Source of the DNA: JASHVB01 sp963780805
GTDB taxonomy: Bacteria; Pseudomonadota; Alphaproteobacteria; Acetobacterales; Acetobacteraceae
Length of the DNA stretch: 64,000 nucleotides
Direction: 5' to 3'
Assembly: GCA_963780805.1 (NCBI GenBank)
Contig: CAWADP010000009.1
Location: 682,001 to 746,000, forward strand
Positions 1 through 9,440 of the stretch are shown in pieces; the first letter of the stretch is position 1; every line of letters starts with the position of its first letter. A model generated the notes under the pieces. That model was given only the letters and a program-made list of their open reading frames with translations. It did no database searches and was not told where the DNA came from. A program made the translations under genes and the position numbers.

Positions 1-363
1 CTCATCCGTGAGCCTGCGGACCGCTGCCGCTTCCAGCCGCATTGCAACATCACAGAATCGATGACGCGAGGTACTGGTCACAGCAATTCCATAAAACCGC
101 ACCTATGATTGTGGCCGCCCCACCGTGAGTCGCCGGGCCGCCGTCGGATGGCCGCCGATAGGAGTCGTTCCATAGAAACGCTGAACTAGGCACTACGGAC
201 AAACCTAATTGTGACACCCCGTTCTCCGCAGACATGGCAGGACGGACAGGTGATTGAGCGCCGGCTTCCCATCCGCAATCCGTTCATGTCGGCAGACATG
301 AGGGCATCGGCAGGCCAACCGTCACCCCATCCATGAAAAAATTCATTTGACACCGCTCGCGAT
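1..363. other. Gene-free start of window
   Basis: No reading frame here has convincing codon use, start site or family motif on either strand. It probably holds the upstream region of the hypothetical gene starting at 364. I see no terminator or RNA gene. Confidence 0.5.
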
Positions 364-1161
364 ATGTGCTTTTATTCCCCTCGTGTCTACCACCCTCTCC
401 CCTCCCCTCGTCCCTCCCCTCCAGCCCGATCCCAGTCGGGCCGACCGAGGCACCACCGCGTCCGCCGCTCCCACCGCGCATCCCGATCAGCCCGCCCGAC
501 CGCACCGCCACCCCACGCCCCCGCCGAACCCAGCCGCATCGACCGTGTCATCAGCATCGTCCGCTGGCTCATCGCCTATGGCACCCTGCTCGCCACCGCG
601 GTTCGCGAGCATCCCGCCGAGCCGCTGGCCCGGACGCTCGTCTATTGGTTCCAAACCCGCGATCTCGGCGTGATCCTCCGCCGCCTCACCCGCGGCCTGA
701 TGCGCGCCGCCGCGCTCGAAGCCTGGCTCCGCGAGCGTGCCGCCGGCGGCCATGAGCTGCGCGGTCCAACCGCCATTCGCCTGTCGTCCCCCGGCAATCC
801 GCGCTCCGGCCCGCCGGCCGCCGGGGACGCCAAGGCCCCGCCCTGGTGGCACGACCCCAACCACGTGCCCACGATGGAGGAAGCCGCGGCCGAGGTCCGC
901 GCTCGTCCGGAGGGCGCTGTCATCGCCGAGATCGTCGAGGATCTCCGCGTCCTGGACTGCGACTACGACCGTGCGACGTGGAACGAGCTGAAGGACGCCA
1001 TCAACAGCTACGGCGGCGACCACGTGCGTCTCTTGATCCGCGACATGCGGTGGCAATTCAATCCCGACCTGTCCCCCGAAATATGGATGATGGAACCGGC
1101 GCCGCCTTGGCAACCGCCGCCATTTGCGGGGCTGACGCCTGCCTGCGCCCGCCCGCCCTGA
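364..1161 (+). CDS. Hypothetical protein, Arg/Pro-rich N-terminus
   Basis: Predicted 265 aa. The first ~60 residues are low-complexity Pro/Arg/Ser. From about residue 58 the sequence looks like a folded domain, with helical hydrophobic stretches (SRIDRVISIVRWLIAYGTLL, then LARTLVYWFQTRDLGVILRR). The C-terminal part is acidic and ends in a proline-rich tail. I see no catalytic motif. There is no clear ribosome-binding site before the ATG at 364, so the true start may be further in, near residue 50-58. The gene stands alone, convergent with the kinase gene on the opposite strand. Function unknown. Confidence 0.5.
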   Translation: MCFYSPRVYHPLPSPRPSPPARSQSGRPRHHRVRRSHRASRSARPTAPPPHAPAEPSRIDRVISIVRWLIAYGTLLATAVREHPAEPLARTLVYWFQTRDLGVILRRLTRGLMRAAALEAWLRERAAGGHELRGPTAIRLSSPGNPRSGPPAAGDAKAPPWWHDPNHVPTMEEAAAEVRARPEGAVIAEIVEDLRVLDCDYDRATWNELKDAINSYGGDHVRLLIRDMRWQFNPDLSPEIWMMEPAPPWQPPPFAGLTPACARPP

Positions 1162-1352
1162 ACCTGCGGGCTGGACGGGGTCATCGAGGTGTGACGCGCA
1201 CGGGGCCGGCGACGGCTGGTCCCGCCGTCGCGATTCGGTACAGGCGGATGCGCGACCCGAGGCATTGGGCTGTTGTCCGGAGATCGCGCCTGCCTGGCCT
1301 TGGCAGCGTCTCGGCGCCACGGGGGTGCGCCCTGCCGCCCCCGCCCGGCGCG

Positions 1353-2282
1353 CTACCTCGCCGCAGCCAGCAACCGCAGCACTTGCTCGGGCCGCGGGAT
1401 CGGCGCGACCGCCCCATAGCCAGTGCATTTCAGCGCTGCCGCCGCATTGGCGTAGCGGGCGGCGTCCTCCGGCATGTCGCCCGTCAGAATGCGCGCGAGG
1501 AACGTGCCGCAGAACGTGTCCCCCGCGCCGGTCGCATCCACCGCGTTCACGGCGTGGCCCGGGATGCGCACGCGATGCTCGCCATCGGCGGCATAAGCTC
1601 CTCGATCCCCCATCTTCAACGCGACCACCGGACAGCCGAGTGACAAATAGAAATCAAGAATCTCGTCGGGATCGGCGAGACCGGTCAGCACCAATGCGTC
1701 CTCCATGCCGGGAAACACGTAGTCGGATTGCGCGATCGCCGCGTGCATCACCGCGGCCGCACGCGCCGGCGGCCACAACCGCGGCCGGTAGTTCGTATCA
1801 TAGGCCACCTTGACCCCATGCTCTTTCGCAACGTCGATCGCGGCGAACACCGCATCGGCGGCCGAGGTGGAGATGCCCTGGCTGATGCCGGAAACAAACA
1901 GCAATTTCGCCGCGGCGATCGCCGGGCGCGGCAGGTCGGACGCAGCATAAAGCGCGGTCGGAGAATTGGCGCGGTAGTGCAGGAAATGGTGACCCTGCGC
2001 ATCATGGGTCACGAAATAGACGCCGGTCTGCGCACGGTCGGTGCGCTTCACTGTCGAGACGTCGATCCCCTCGCGCGCCCACATCGCCATGAAGCTGTCG
2101 CCCGGCGCGTCCTGGCCAATCGCAGTGATGTATCCCGCCGCAGCCCCATGCCGTGCGGCCGCGACAGCGGCGTTGGACGTATCGCCGCCATGGCCTTCAA
2201 GATAGTGCACCGCACCATCCGGCTGCGGCGGGAGCTGGTTGAATTCCAGCATCGGCTCGCCCATGCACAGCAGATCGACCAT
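1353..2282 (-). CDS. kdgK: 2-dehydro-3-deoxygluconokinase (PfkB/ribokinase family)
   Basis: A 309-aa sugar kinase of the PfkB family that would phosphorylate 2-keto-3-deoxygluconate (KDG) with ATP to KDPG. The N-terminal CMGEPMLEF and the glycine-rich GGDTSNAAVAAARHG (about residues 32-46) bind sugar. The C-terminal signature DATGAGDTFCG (249-259) carries the catalytic Asp255 and the anion hole. The start is set at 2282 because GAGGA precedes that ATG at good distance; in-frame codons further upstream look non-coding. It lies 181 bp downstream of the aldolase gene on the same strand, so the two probably act consecutively in an Entner-Doudoroff-type route. Substrate KDG versus KDGal is not settled by sequence. 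Confidence 0.85.
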   Translation of the reverse strand: MVDLLCMGEPMLEFNQLPPQPDGAVHYLEGHGGDTSNAAVAAARHGAAAGYITAIGQDAPGDSFMAMWAREGIDVSTVKRTDRAQTGVYFVTHDAQGHHFLHYRANSPTALYAASDLPRPAIAAAKLLFVSGISQGISTSAADAVFAAIDVAKEHGVKVAYDTNYRPRLWPPARAAAVMHAAIAQSDYVFPGMEDALVLTGLADPDEILDFYLSLGCPVVALKMGDRGAYAADGEHRVRIPGHAVNAVDATGAGDTFCGTFLARILTGDMPEDAARYANAAAALKCTGYGAVAPIPRPEQVLRLLAAAR

Positions 2283-2390
2283 GACGTTTTCCTCGCACGT
2301 AGCTCTCATCGCGAGAAGCACAACGGTTCTTGGGCTGGACGCGCGGCAGCATCCCTTCACCGCCTGCGCCGCTTCTTCGTGTCTCCTCAA

Positions 2391-2431
2391 AGCGGGAGAT
2401 TGCTTCGGCGCCGTGCGCCTCGCAATGACAG
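2391..2431. repeat. Dispersed repeat, GATTGCTTCG...CGCAATGACA type
   Basis: The stretch GGGAGATTGCTTCGGCG followed by CCTCGCAATGACAG sits between the aldolase and kinase genes. Related sequence recurs at 17285-17572 (GAGCGAAGCG, GATTGC, TTTGCTCCTCGCAATGACC). It resembles the short extragenic palindromic repeats common in alphaproteobacterial genomes. Confidence 0.5.
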
Positions 2432-2463
2432 CGGCGGCCCGAGCCGGCGGCTGCCCGGGGAGC

Positions 2464-3084
2464 TTACCGCAGGACCTGCCTTGCCGCGGCTTCGATGGCC
2501 GCGCGGTCGCCGGCCGCGATACGCTTCTCATCCACCAGCGCCCCGCCGATGCCGACGAACGCCGCGCCGGCGGTGAGATAGGCCGCGATGTCGCCCGGCC
2601 CGACGCCGCCGGTCGGACAGAACGCCACGTCTGGAAACACGCTGGCCAGTGCCCGGATGTGCGCGGGACCGCCCGCCGAGGACGCGGGAAAGATCTTCAC
2701 CACCCCAGCCCCGGCAGCGCACGCCGAGCGCACTTCGGTGGGCGTCAACGCGCCCAGCATCAGCACCGCGCCGGCTGCCGTGCATGGGGCGGCGAGCGTC
2801 GCATCGACCCATGGCGCGACAATGAAGCGGGCACCCGCGGCGAGGCATGCCTCGGCGGTCGCGCGGTCCGGCACGGTGCCGGCGCCGACCAGCAGTGCCG
2901 GGTCGGACGCCAGCTCGCGGATCAGCGCCGGCGCATCGGGCACCGTCATGGTGATCTCGAAGATGCGCAGCCCCGCATCGCGCAACCATTGTACGACGGT
3001 GGCGGCATGACGCGTGACGTGGGTGCGCACCACCGGCACGACCCGCGCCGTGCGAAACATATCGAGCAGAGAAGGGTTGTTCAT
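2464..3084 (-). CDS. eda: 2-dehydro-3-deoxy-phosphogluconate-type aldolase
   Basis: A 206-aa class I aldolase of the KDPG/KHG aldolase family, cleaving KDPG (or the galactonate analogue) to pyruvate and glyceraldehyde 3-phosphate. Visible motifs: VVPVVR near the N-terminus, FEITMTVPDA with Glu43 (general acid/base), GAGTV at 67-71, and VVKIFPAS with the Schiff-base Lys130, followed by a phosphate-binding PTGGV. Length matches the family (about 200-215 aa). The start at 3084 is preceded by GAGGGA. It precedes kdgK on the same strand. Eda versus DgoA specificity cannot be read from motifs. Confidence 0.85.
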   Translation of the reverse strand: MNNPSLLDMFRTARVVPVVRTHVTRHAATVVQWLRDAGLRIFEITMTVPDAPALIRELASDPALLVGAGTVPDRATAEACLAAGARFIVAPWVDATLAAPCTAAGAVLMLGALTPTEVRSACAAGAGVVKIFPASSAGGPAHIRALASVFPDVAFCPTGGVGPGDIAAYLTAGAAFVGIGGALVDEKRIAAGDRAAIEAAARQVLR

Positions 3085-3347
3085 GGCGGTCCCTCGTCTG
3101 GGCTGCATTAAGCGGCGTCTGGCCACGCTGTCACTTCCTGGACGATGGTGCTCCGGGGTGCTTTGGCGTCCAAGGCTGACATCGTCTCCGCGCCCGGCAA
3201 TGCCAACTCCTTCCTGCCCGAGGTAAGGATGCTCCCGTCAGCGAAGGATGCTCCCGCCGATGCATGCACTCGGGACGAAAGGACCGTTGACAGCATGAAT
3301 CCCGCTCGTCTTGCCAATCGGAGACTTTTCGCTACCAAGCCCCCACG

Positions 3348-4595
3348 ATGCCGGGCGTGACAACACATGCAGACAGCTTCCGCCCCATCACCCTGTTGAG
3401 CGCCGCCGCGTTCTGCAACTCCACCTGCTTGCGTGTCACCGACCCGATGCTGCCGATGCTGGCGCACGACTTCCACACCAGCGTCGGCGAGGCGTCGGCG
3501 GTCGTCACCTGTTTCGCCTTCGCCTACGGTGTCAGCCAGTTGGTCTATGGCCCGTTCGGCGACCGCTTCGGCAAGTACCGCTTGGTGTGCATCGCCATGA
3601 CGCTGTCGGCGGCCGCCATCGCCGGCGGCGCCGTGGCGCAGACTTTGGCACAGCTCGCCGCGCTGCGCTTGCTTGCCGGCATCACCACGGCCGGGGTACT
3701 CGCCCTCGCGCTGGCCTACGTCGGCGACGCTGTTCCCTACGCGCGACGCCAAACCGTGCTTGCGCGAGTGCTGTCAGGCCAGCTTCTGGGTGTCGTCTGC
3801 GGTCAGGCCGCGGGAGGCATGCTGATCGGCTGGGTCGGCTGGCGCTCCGTCTTCCTGTTGCTCGGAGTCATCTACGCCGGCGTATCGGGCCTGCTGTGGC
3901 TGGAACTGCTGTCGCCGCGCGTGGTGCGGGCGCAAGGGCCCTCCCTGCGTCCGGCCCGGCTGGCGCGGGACTACGCGAATCTGCTGACAGGCCGCCGATC
4001 GCGCCTGGTACTGCTGGCGATCTTTTTCGAAGGCCTGTTGTTCTTTGGCATGCTGGCCTATTTCGCTGCCTTTTTCCGCGTTCGCTTCGCGCTGGACTAC
4101 CTCACGATCGGGCCTCTGCTGGGCTGCTTCGGACTTGGCGGTCTCGGCTATGGCGCATTCGCACGCTGGATCGTGCCGGGCCTGGGTGAGCGCCGCATGA
4201 TGTTGCTCGGCGGCATCCTGCTGCTGTGCGGCTTGCTGCTGTTGGGGAACGTGCCGGTCTGGATGGCCGTCGCGCCTGTCATGGCCGTGCTCGGCTTCGC
4301 GCTCTACATGGTGCACAACACGCTGCAGACCCGGGCGACGCAGATGGCCCCCGAGGCCCGCGGCGCCGCCGTGTCCCTGTTCACCACGGCATTCTTCTGC
4401 GGCCAAGCCATCGGTGCCGCCGTGATCGGGATGGGCGTGGCGTTGCTCGGCTACCCCATGGTTTTCGCGGCGATCGGCGCAGCCCTGCTGGCGTTATGCT
4501 GGTGGTTCGCGCAATTCGCCTGCGCCGGCGGCACGCGCTGGGCGTTGGCGGCCCAACCGAGCCGCGGCGCCGACAACGATGGAGGCGACGCATGA
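3348..4595 (+). CDS. MFS transporter
   Basis: A 415-aa inner-membrane protein with about twelve hydrophobic segments, typical of the major facilitator superfamily. The signature between helices 2 and 3 is present as YGPFGDRFGKYRL (about residue 65-77), and an RLLAG motif follows helix 4. The stop codon overlaps the thiM start in ATGA, so the two genes are translationally coupled. That suggests, as inference only, a transporter for a thiamine precursor such as the thiazole or a related base. The ATG at 3348 gives a normal MFS N-terminus. Confidence 0.85.
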   Translation: MPGVTTHADSFRPITLLSAAAFCNSTCLRVTDPMLPMLAHDFHTSVGEASAVVTCFAFAYGVSQLVYGPFGDRFGKYRLVCIAMTLSAAAIAGGAVAQTLAQLAALRLLAGITTAGVLALALAYVGDAVPYARRQTVLARVLSGQLLGVVCGQAAGGMLIGWVGWRSVFLLLGVIYAGVSGLLWLELLSPRVVRAQGPSLRPARLARDYANLLTGRRSRLVLLAIFFEGLLFFGMLAYFAAFFRVRFALDYLTIGPLLGCFGLGGLGYGAFARWIVPGLGERRMMLLGGILLLCGLLLLGNVPVWMAVAPVMAVLGFALYMVHNTLQTRATQMAPEARGAAVSLFTTAFFCGQAIGAAVIGMGVALLGYPMVFAAIGAALLALCWWFAQFACAGGTRWALAAQPSRGADNDGGDA

Positions 4596-5398
4596 CCCTC
4601 GATGCCGCCGCGGCCGGACGTTGCCTGGACATGATCCGCCAGCGCCGCCCGCTGATCCATAACATCACCAACCTGGTCGTCACCAACTCGACCGCCAATG
4701 CGTTGCTGGCGCTGGGCGCATCGCCGGCGATGGTCGAGGGCGCCGATGAGGTCGAGGAATTCGTCGCCAAAAGCGCCACGCTGGTGGTCAACCTCGGCAC
4801 CATGTCGGCGGACCGGGCCGCGGCGATGCGGCTCGCCGTTGCGGCGGCACGGCGGGCCGGCACGCCGTGGGTGCTCGATCCGGTAGCGGTCGGCGTGATG
4901 CGGTACCGCTCGCAGCTTGCCCGCGACCTGCTGGCGCATGCGCCGGCGGCGATCCGGGGGAACGCCTCGGAGATCCTCAGCCTGGAGGGAAGCCAGGACG
5001 GCATGGCCCGCGGCGTCAATTCCAGTGCCGGGTCGGAAGCTGCGGTGGCCGCGGCGCAGCGTCTGGCGCGCGCAACCGGCGCGGCGGTCGCCGTCACCGG
5101 CGCCACGGACTACGTGGCCGACGGCAACCGGACTGCCAGCATCACCAACGGCGACCCGATGATGGCGCGTGTCACCGGCCTGGGCTGCACCGCGACTGCG
5201 ATCGTCGGTGCCTGTTTGGCGGTGGAGGCGGACAGGTTCGCGGCCACCGTATACGGCCTCGCGATCACGGCCGTGGCCGGCGAGATCGCGGCGGCACGAG
5301 CGCGCGGTCCCGGCAGCTTGCAACTGGAACTCTATGACGCGCTGTACCAGATGGACGCGGCGACGTTGGCGGGACGTGTGCGGTTGGGCGGCGGGTGA
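4592..5398 (+). CDS. thiM: Hydroxyethylthiazole kinase
   Basis: A 268-aa member of the ThiM family, which phosphorylates 4-methyl-5-(2-hydroxyethyl)thiazole in thiamine salvage. Recognisable motifs: PLIHNITNLVVTNSTANALL near residues 16-35, GASPAM, VVNLGTM, WVLDPVAVG, RGNASEIL, and the ATP-site region TGLGCTATAIVGA. The Cys in GLGCT matches the conserved active-site Cys. Length fits the family (about 260-275 aa). It starts inside the stop of the MFS gene and ends in a gene-poor stretch. No TPP riboswitch is visible upstream of the pair. Confidence 0.92.
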   Translation: MTLDAAAAGRCLDMIRQRRPLIHNITNLVVTNSTANALLALGASPAMVEGADEVEEFVAKSATLVVNLGTMSADRAAAMRLAVAAARRAGTPWVLDPVAVGVMRYRSQLARDLLAHAPAAIRGNASEILSLEGSQDGMARGVNSSAGSEAAVAAAQRLARATGAAVAVTGATDYVADGNRTASITNGDPMMARVTGLGCTATAIVGACLAVEADRFAATVYGLAITAVAGEIAAARARGPGSLQLELYDALYQMDAATLAGRVRLGGG

Positions 5399-5773
5399 CG
5401 GACCTGTCGTCATGCGCTACGTCGAGTTGCGAAAGTCGGGGTAATACGCTGATCCTCGATCGCTGCCGGATTTACCTGTGCGCGTGTCCGATTGGCCTTT
5501 GGGCGTCCTCGCCTCTGCCGGGTTACCCCACCGCACCGGCCTGGTATCCGATGTCCGTTCGTCAGCTCCGAGTTTTGCCTCGGGCTTCCTCTCCACCCCA
5601 CCTCACGATGACGCAGTCGCCCTTGGCTAACGGTTCCGGATCGGCCCCTAGAGGACTTGCACCTCCAAGATCAGCGCCATGCCTGGTGCACAGACGTGGG
5701 TGGTCGCGGCAAGCGGGCCATGACACGAAGAGGCCTGCTCCGGCGCCGGGCGATAGCCGCGCCGGCGGCTCGT
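5399..5773. other. Intergenic region without recognised gene
   Basis: Reading frames here lack coding character. No RNA motif or clean terminator is apparent after thiM. Confidence 0.4.
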
Positions 5774-6091
5774 TCAGCCTTTCGCGGTCGCCATCGTCCG
5801 GTCGGCCCATGCCTCCAACGCCACCGCCTCGCGGTTCAGCGCGCCGACCTGGCCCTCCAAATGGGCCAAGCTGCCGCGGTAGCGGTGCAGGCTGTCGCCC
5901 AGCCCGCTCATCGTCTGCCCCAGCTGCGCCAATGAGCGGCGCCATTCCGCCACCGCCGCGCGTTGGCTTGCCACCGCCGCGTCCAGCGACGCGAGCGCCC
6001 GCTGCAACCGCTCCTGCCCGGCCTGGTCCGGTGCTGCGGCGGTCCGGGTGGGGAGGGCGCTAGCGGGAAAGGGGATGATGTCGGCAGACAT
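5774..6091 (-). CDS. Small coiled-coil protein
   Basis: A 105-aa protein beginning MSADIIPFPASALPTR. From about residue 28 to 95 it is strongly helical with heptad-like hydrophobics (for example LQRALASLDAAVASQ and LAHLEGQVGALNREAVALE), so a coiled coil is likely. No signal peptide or membrane segment. AAGGAGG precedes the chosen ATG at 6091. It is transcribed after the DUF3429-type gene on the same strand. Function unknown. Confidence 0.65.
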   Translation of the reverse strand: MSADIIPFPASALPTRTAAAPDQAGQERLQRALASLDAAVASQRAAVAEWRRSLAQLGQTMSGLGDSLHRYRGSLAHLEGQVGALNREAVALEAWADRTMATAKG

Positions 6092-6163
6092 GCGGCAGGG
6101 CCTCCTTGCAGGCGACGCAAAGTTAACAAACCATGAACCCATGTCGAAATCCAGAGAATTGTT

Positions 6164-6730
6164 TCATAATACAATCGTCTGTCCGAGCAAGCGCAGGGTC
6201 ACCACCGTCGTCATCATCGCCACCGCGACGATGGTGAAGCCCCAGCGTGACCATACATACGCCGACGGCAGGGCGAAGCGGCCGGCAAAACGATGCTCCA
6301 CCGACAGCGTGGCGATATAGGCCACGATCAGCAGCAGCAGTCCCAGCCAGGGCGCCGCCACCAGAGGCAGCAGCAGCGCCACCCAGCCGAGGATCAGCGG
6401 CAGGACCGCAACACCGATGTGGGCATGCCGCTGCCGGCCTGGCGCGGCTAGCCAGGGCAACGATCCTCGCACGGTCGGCTCCGGGACGGCCGTGCCCGGG
6501 GCGCCGGGTCCTGGCGCCGCGGGCACCGGAGCAATGGGCGCGACCTCCGTCTCGCGCAGGACGAGGCCCCAGTGCAGTCCGCTGACGAACGACAGCACCA
6601 GCGCGCCCCAGGCGAGCAATGCGGTCAGCATGTGGTCGGCGGTCGCTGCATTTGGACCCAGTGCCGTCAGGCCGCACCCGATGAACGGAGCCAGTCCGAG
6701 GATGCTGAGCAGGATCGCGGAGATGGGCAT
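6164..6730 (-). CDS. DUF3429-family membrane protein
   Basis: A 188-aa protein with about five hydrophobic segments (roughly residues 4-24, 33-50, 105-122, 124-142, 164-182), interrupted by a Pro/Ala-rich hydrophilic loop at 65-95. The pattern of a short N-terminal segment, SFVSGLHWGL, then LPLILGW and YIATLSVEHRFA matches DUF3429 proteins as I know them. Their function is unknown. It probably lies in the inner membrane. Confidence 0.75.
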   Translation of the reverse strand: MPISAILLSILGLAPFIGCGLTALGPNAATADHMLTALLAWGALVLSFVSGLHWGLVLRETEVAPIAPVPAAPGPGAPGTAVPEPTVRGSLPWLAAPGRQRHAHIGVAVLPLILGWVALLLPLVAAPWLGLLLLIVAYIATLSVEHRFAGRFALPSAYVWSRWGFTIVAVAMMTTVVTLRLLGQTIVL

Positions 6731-6883
6731 AAGGGGGTTCCTGCAATGGGCTCAAATTAGCCGCCGCCCGACGGGGGAGGGGCGGAGCTACACCATGGGC
6801 ACGCCGTGCGGCGCTGACAACGCACCGGGCGTGCTAAGAGCGGGAAAAGCTCTCCCCCCCAAGGACGGAACCATCAACGCGCC

Positions 6884-8182
6884 ATGGGCATCGCTCTGGA
6901 ATTCCTGATCATCCTGCTGCTGATCCTGCTGAACGGGGTATTCGCCATGAGCGAACTCGCCCTGGTCTCCGCGCGCCGCGCCCGGTTGGCGGTGCTGGAA
7001 CGCAAGGGCGTCGCCGGCGCCGCCCTTGCCCGTCGCCTGGCCGAGGACCCGCAGCGCTTCCTCCCCACCGTGCAGGTGGGCGTCACGTTGGTGGGCGTGT
7101 TCACCGGCGTGTTCGGCGGCGCCCGGATTGCCTCGCAACTGGAGCGCTGGCTGGCACGCGTGCCTGCGCTGGTACCGTTTTCCGGCACGCTGGCGCTGGC
7201 GATTGTCGTTGTGGTCACAACCTACCTGATGCTGGTGCTGGGAGAGCTGGTGCCGAAGCAGCTCGCGCTGCGCCGTCCTGAGCAAATCTCCGCGCGGCTG
7301 GCGGGGCCCATCGCCTGGTTGGCTCGCGTGGCGGGGCCTGTGGTGTGGTTGTTGGGGCATTCCTCGGCGTTGGTGCTGCGGTCGTTCGGCCTGCAACGGC
7401 CGGCACCCCAGGTGGTGACGGAGGAGGAACTGAAGGCACTGGTGGCCGAGGGCGCGCAGGCCGGCGTACTGGAAGCCGAGGAACGCGACATGATCGAGCG
7501 CGTGTTGCGCCTGGCCGACAAGCCGGTGCGCGCGATCATGACGCCGCGTACCGAGCTGGTGTGGATTGACCGCAGCGACCCCGAAGCGGAGGTCGTCGCT
7601 ACGCTGAAGGCGGCGCCATACTCGCGCTTCGTGGTCTGCGACGGCTCGGTGGACAACGTGGTGGGGGTGGTGCAGGCCAAGGACTTGCTCGACCGCCTGC
7701 TGGATGGCGCCAATCTGTCGGTGGGCGCGACGCTCCGCCAGGCCATGGTGGTGCCCGACACGGTGACCGCCCTGGACGCGCTGGAGCGGCTGAAGTCGGA
7801 CCCGCTGGGGATGGCGCTGGTGCTGGACGAGTACGGCAGCCTGGAGGGCGTGGTGACCGCGGCCGACGTGCTGGAGGCGATCGTTGGCGAACCCACCGAC
7901 GTGGCGGTCCAATCCGGCGACGGCGCCAGCACCGGCGAGTCGGAGCTGGTGTTGGACGGGCTGATGCCGGTGGACGAAGCCAAGGCGCGCATGATGCTGC
8001 CCGACCTGCCGGCAGAGGGCACCTACCACACACTGGCGGGCCTGCTGCTGGCGTTGTTGCGCCGGGTGCCGCGCGCCGGCGACCGCATCGTGTTCGCCGG
8101 CTGGCGGTTCGAGGTGTTGGAGATGGATGGCCGCCGGGTGGCGAAGGTCCGGGCGAGCCGGGAGGCGGTGGTGGAGGGGTAG
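6884..8182 (+). CDS. Hemolysin-type CBS-domain membrane protein (CorC/HlyC, DUF21)
   Basis: A 432-aa protein with an N-terminal DUF21/CNNM transmembrane domain (residues about 1-190, four hydrophobic segments, including NGVFAMSELALVSARRARL and VLGELVPKQLAL). A pair of CBS domains follows (about 205-335, with MTPRTELVWID and DEYGSLEGVVTAADVLEAI), then a C-terminal CorC/HlyC transporter-associated domain. Members of this family are implicated in Mg2+/Co2+ efflux; some annotations call them hemolysins. The gene stands alone and is followed by a palindromic repeat. Confidence 0.9.
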   Translation: MGIALEFLIILLLILLNGVFAMSELALVSARRARLAVLERKGVAGAALARRLAEDPQRFLPTVQVGVTLVGVFTGVFGGARIASQLERWLARVPALVPFSGTLALAIVVVVTTYLMLVLGELVPKQLALRRPEQISARLAGPIAWLARVAGPVVWLLGHSSALVLRSFGLQRPAPQVVTEEELKALVAEGAQAGVLEAEERDMIERVLRLADKPVRAIMTPRTELVWIDRSDPEAEVVATLKAAPYSRFVVCDGSVDNVVGVVQAKDLLDRLLDGANLSVGATLRQAMVVPDTVTALDALERLKSDPLGMALVLDEYGSLEGVVTAADVLEAIVGEPTDVAVQSGDGASTGESELVLDGLMPVDEAKARMMLPDLPAEGTYHTLAGLLLALLRRVPRAGDRIVFAGWRFEVLEMDGRRVAKVRASREAVVEG

Positions 8183-8280
8183 AGGCGGGCGAGGGGTCGG
8201 CGACGCCTCCGACCAGAGCGGCAGAGATCATTGACTGTTGTTAATGGTCCAAACCTCGACGCGGTGATTTCAAAAAGCGA

Positions 8281-8348
8281 ATTTCACCACGAAGACACCA
8301 AGGCACGAAGGTGTTCTCCTTCATGCCATCGTGTCTTTGTGGTGAAAT
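8281..8348. repeat. Palindromic dispersed repeat (copy 1)
   Basis: Outer arms ATTTCACCACGAAGAC (8281-8296) and GTCTTTGTGGTGAAAT (8333-8348) pair with one mismatch. Inner arms GGCACGAAGG and CCTTCATGCC also pair with one mismatch. A related palindrome occurs at 15402-15464. It could fold as a hairpin between convergent genes and act as a bidirectional terminator. Confidence 0.7.
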
Positions 8349-8464
8349 TGGCCGGCCCGGCGGATCACGGCGGAAACTGAGATGTGGTACTATGGCAATG
8401 CAGGTACTCAATTCGCTGCATAGGGTTGCTACCGAGTGACAGCGCCCGGCGCTGGCAGCGCTGT

Positions 8465-9214
8465 TCAGCGCCTGCCGCTCCCCAGGTCGTCGGAATACCC
8501 GGCCTTCAGGCGGGGCCATTGGGCAATCGGACGTCCATCGATACGGTATGGGTGCGGCTCGCTCTTTCCTTGTGGCCAGCCGGGCGGCGAGTCCTCCCAC
8601 GTCTCCTGCCGGCCGTAGACGGTCAAGTCGAGCAATGCGTAGCTGTAATCCATAACCTCGACGCCGCGACTCGTCGTCCAGTAAGTCTCGAAGACATTCG
8701 ATCCTTCGCGCAGGTAGCAAACGACATGCATCCTGCCCACCCGGCGCCCAACCAAGAGAGTGCTGAGCGACTCCCGGGGCGGCGAGTACCAAGGCATCTC
8801 CCAGCCCATGAAGTTGCGGTAGCGGACGCCCTCTTCGTACGGGCCTTGGCAGAACGTAGCATAGGTGACGTCACGGGAATGCAGGTAGGACAGTTCGCGA
8901 ACCTGCGATGTGTACCAGGTGCAACCCTCGCATTGCTCTGCCGCCGGGTGGCCGGTGTGCCACATGAAGTAGTACGCGATGAGCAGTCGGCGACCCTCGA
9001 ACGCATCCAATAGCGTCACGGTGCCACGTTCGCCAATGAGCGGTGCGGCAGCATCCACCGCGACCATGGGGAGCCGCCGGCGGGCGGCTGCGATGGCATC
9101 GCCTTCCCTGGTGTGGGCCTTCTCGCGAACCCGCAAAGCGTCCAGCTCCGCCTGGAACGTGCTCCGATCAACTACCTTGGGCGCCTCAAGCTCATTGCTC
9201 ATAGTGGAATTCAT
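8465..9214 (-). CDS. DUF899 family thioredoxin-like protein
   Basis: A 249-aa protein of the DUF899 family, distant thioredoxin-fold proteins. The N-terminal third is a charged helix followed by RRRLPMVAVD. A CEGC motif at Cys95-Cys98 occupies the redox position, and GWEMPWYSPP lies near residue 135-145. AGGAGA precedes the ATG at 9214. It shares family and orientation with the gene at 9441-10178. The biochemical role of the family is not established; a redox function is inference from the CxxC. Confidence 0.85.
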   Translation of the reverse strand: MNSTMSNELEAPKVVDRSTFQAELDALRVREKAHTREGDAIAAARRRLPMVAVDAAAPLIGERGTVTLLDAFEGRRLLIAYYFMWHTGHPAAEQCEGCTWYTSQVRELSYLHSRDVTYATFCQGPYEEGVRYRNFMGWEMPWYSPPRESLSTLLVGRRVGRMHVVCYLREGSNVFETYWTTSRGVEVMDYSYALLDLTVYGRQETWEDSPPGWPQGKSEPHPYRIDGRPIAQWPRLKAGYSDDLGSGRR

Positions 9215-9284
9215 CGTTCCGTCTCCTTGAACCTATAGGTGTGCTGCTTCTGATCTGCCGAGAGTTCTATTATTATTATTATGC

Positions 9285-9440
9285 AAACGCCTTGACGGCA
9301 CTGCTGCGCCAGCCCTCGGCGATTGCTTCCGACATCGGATCGGGGAAGATTTCGTCATCCTCGCTCGCAGAAGGCGCCGAAGAGAGCGCCCGACGCGTCG
9401 GCGTGAATTCCGCGGAGACCAGGTACCGCGCCGCGCCCGA
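9285..9440 (-). pseudogene. C-terminal remnant, possibly a short-chain dehydrogenase
   Basis: Directly after the TAG of the second DUF899 gene, the same frame stays open for about 52 codons and reads ARYLVSAEFTPTRRAL, then DDEIFPDPMSEAIAEGW, ending AFA and two stops. The DEIFPDPM...GWRS pattern resembles the C-terminus of some SDR oxidoreductases, recalled by eye. No start or catalytic part is present. A short TAT/TTA microsatellite (9268-9282) abuts it. Confidence 0.35.

Noticed and set aside
5640..5700. Possible RNA element or integration site (GCACCTCCAAGATCAGCGCC)
   Set aside because: It looked familiar, but I could not tie it to any RNA family, fold or attachment-site pair.
6788..8029. 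413-codon minus-strand frame opposite the CorC-type gene
   Set aside because: His/Gln-rich antisense shadow without start site or motif; the plus-strand gene has full domain support.
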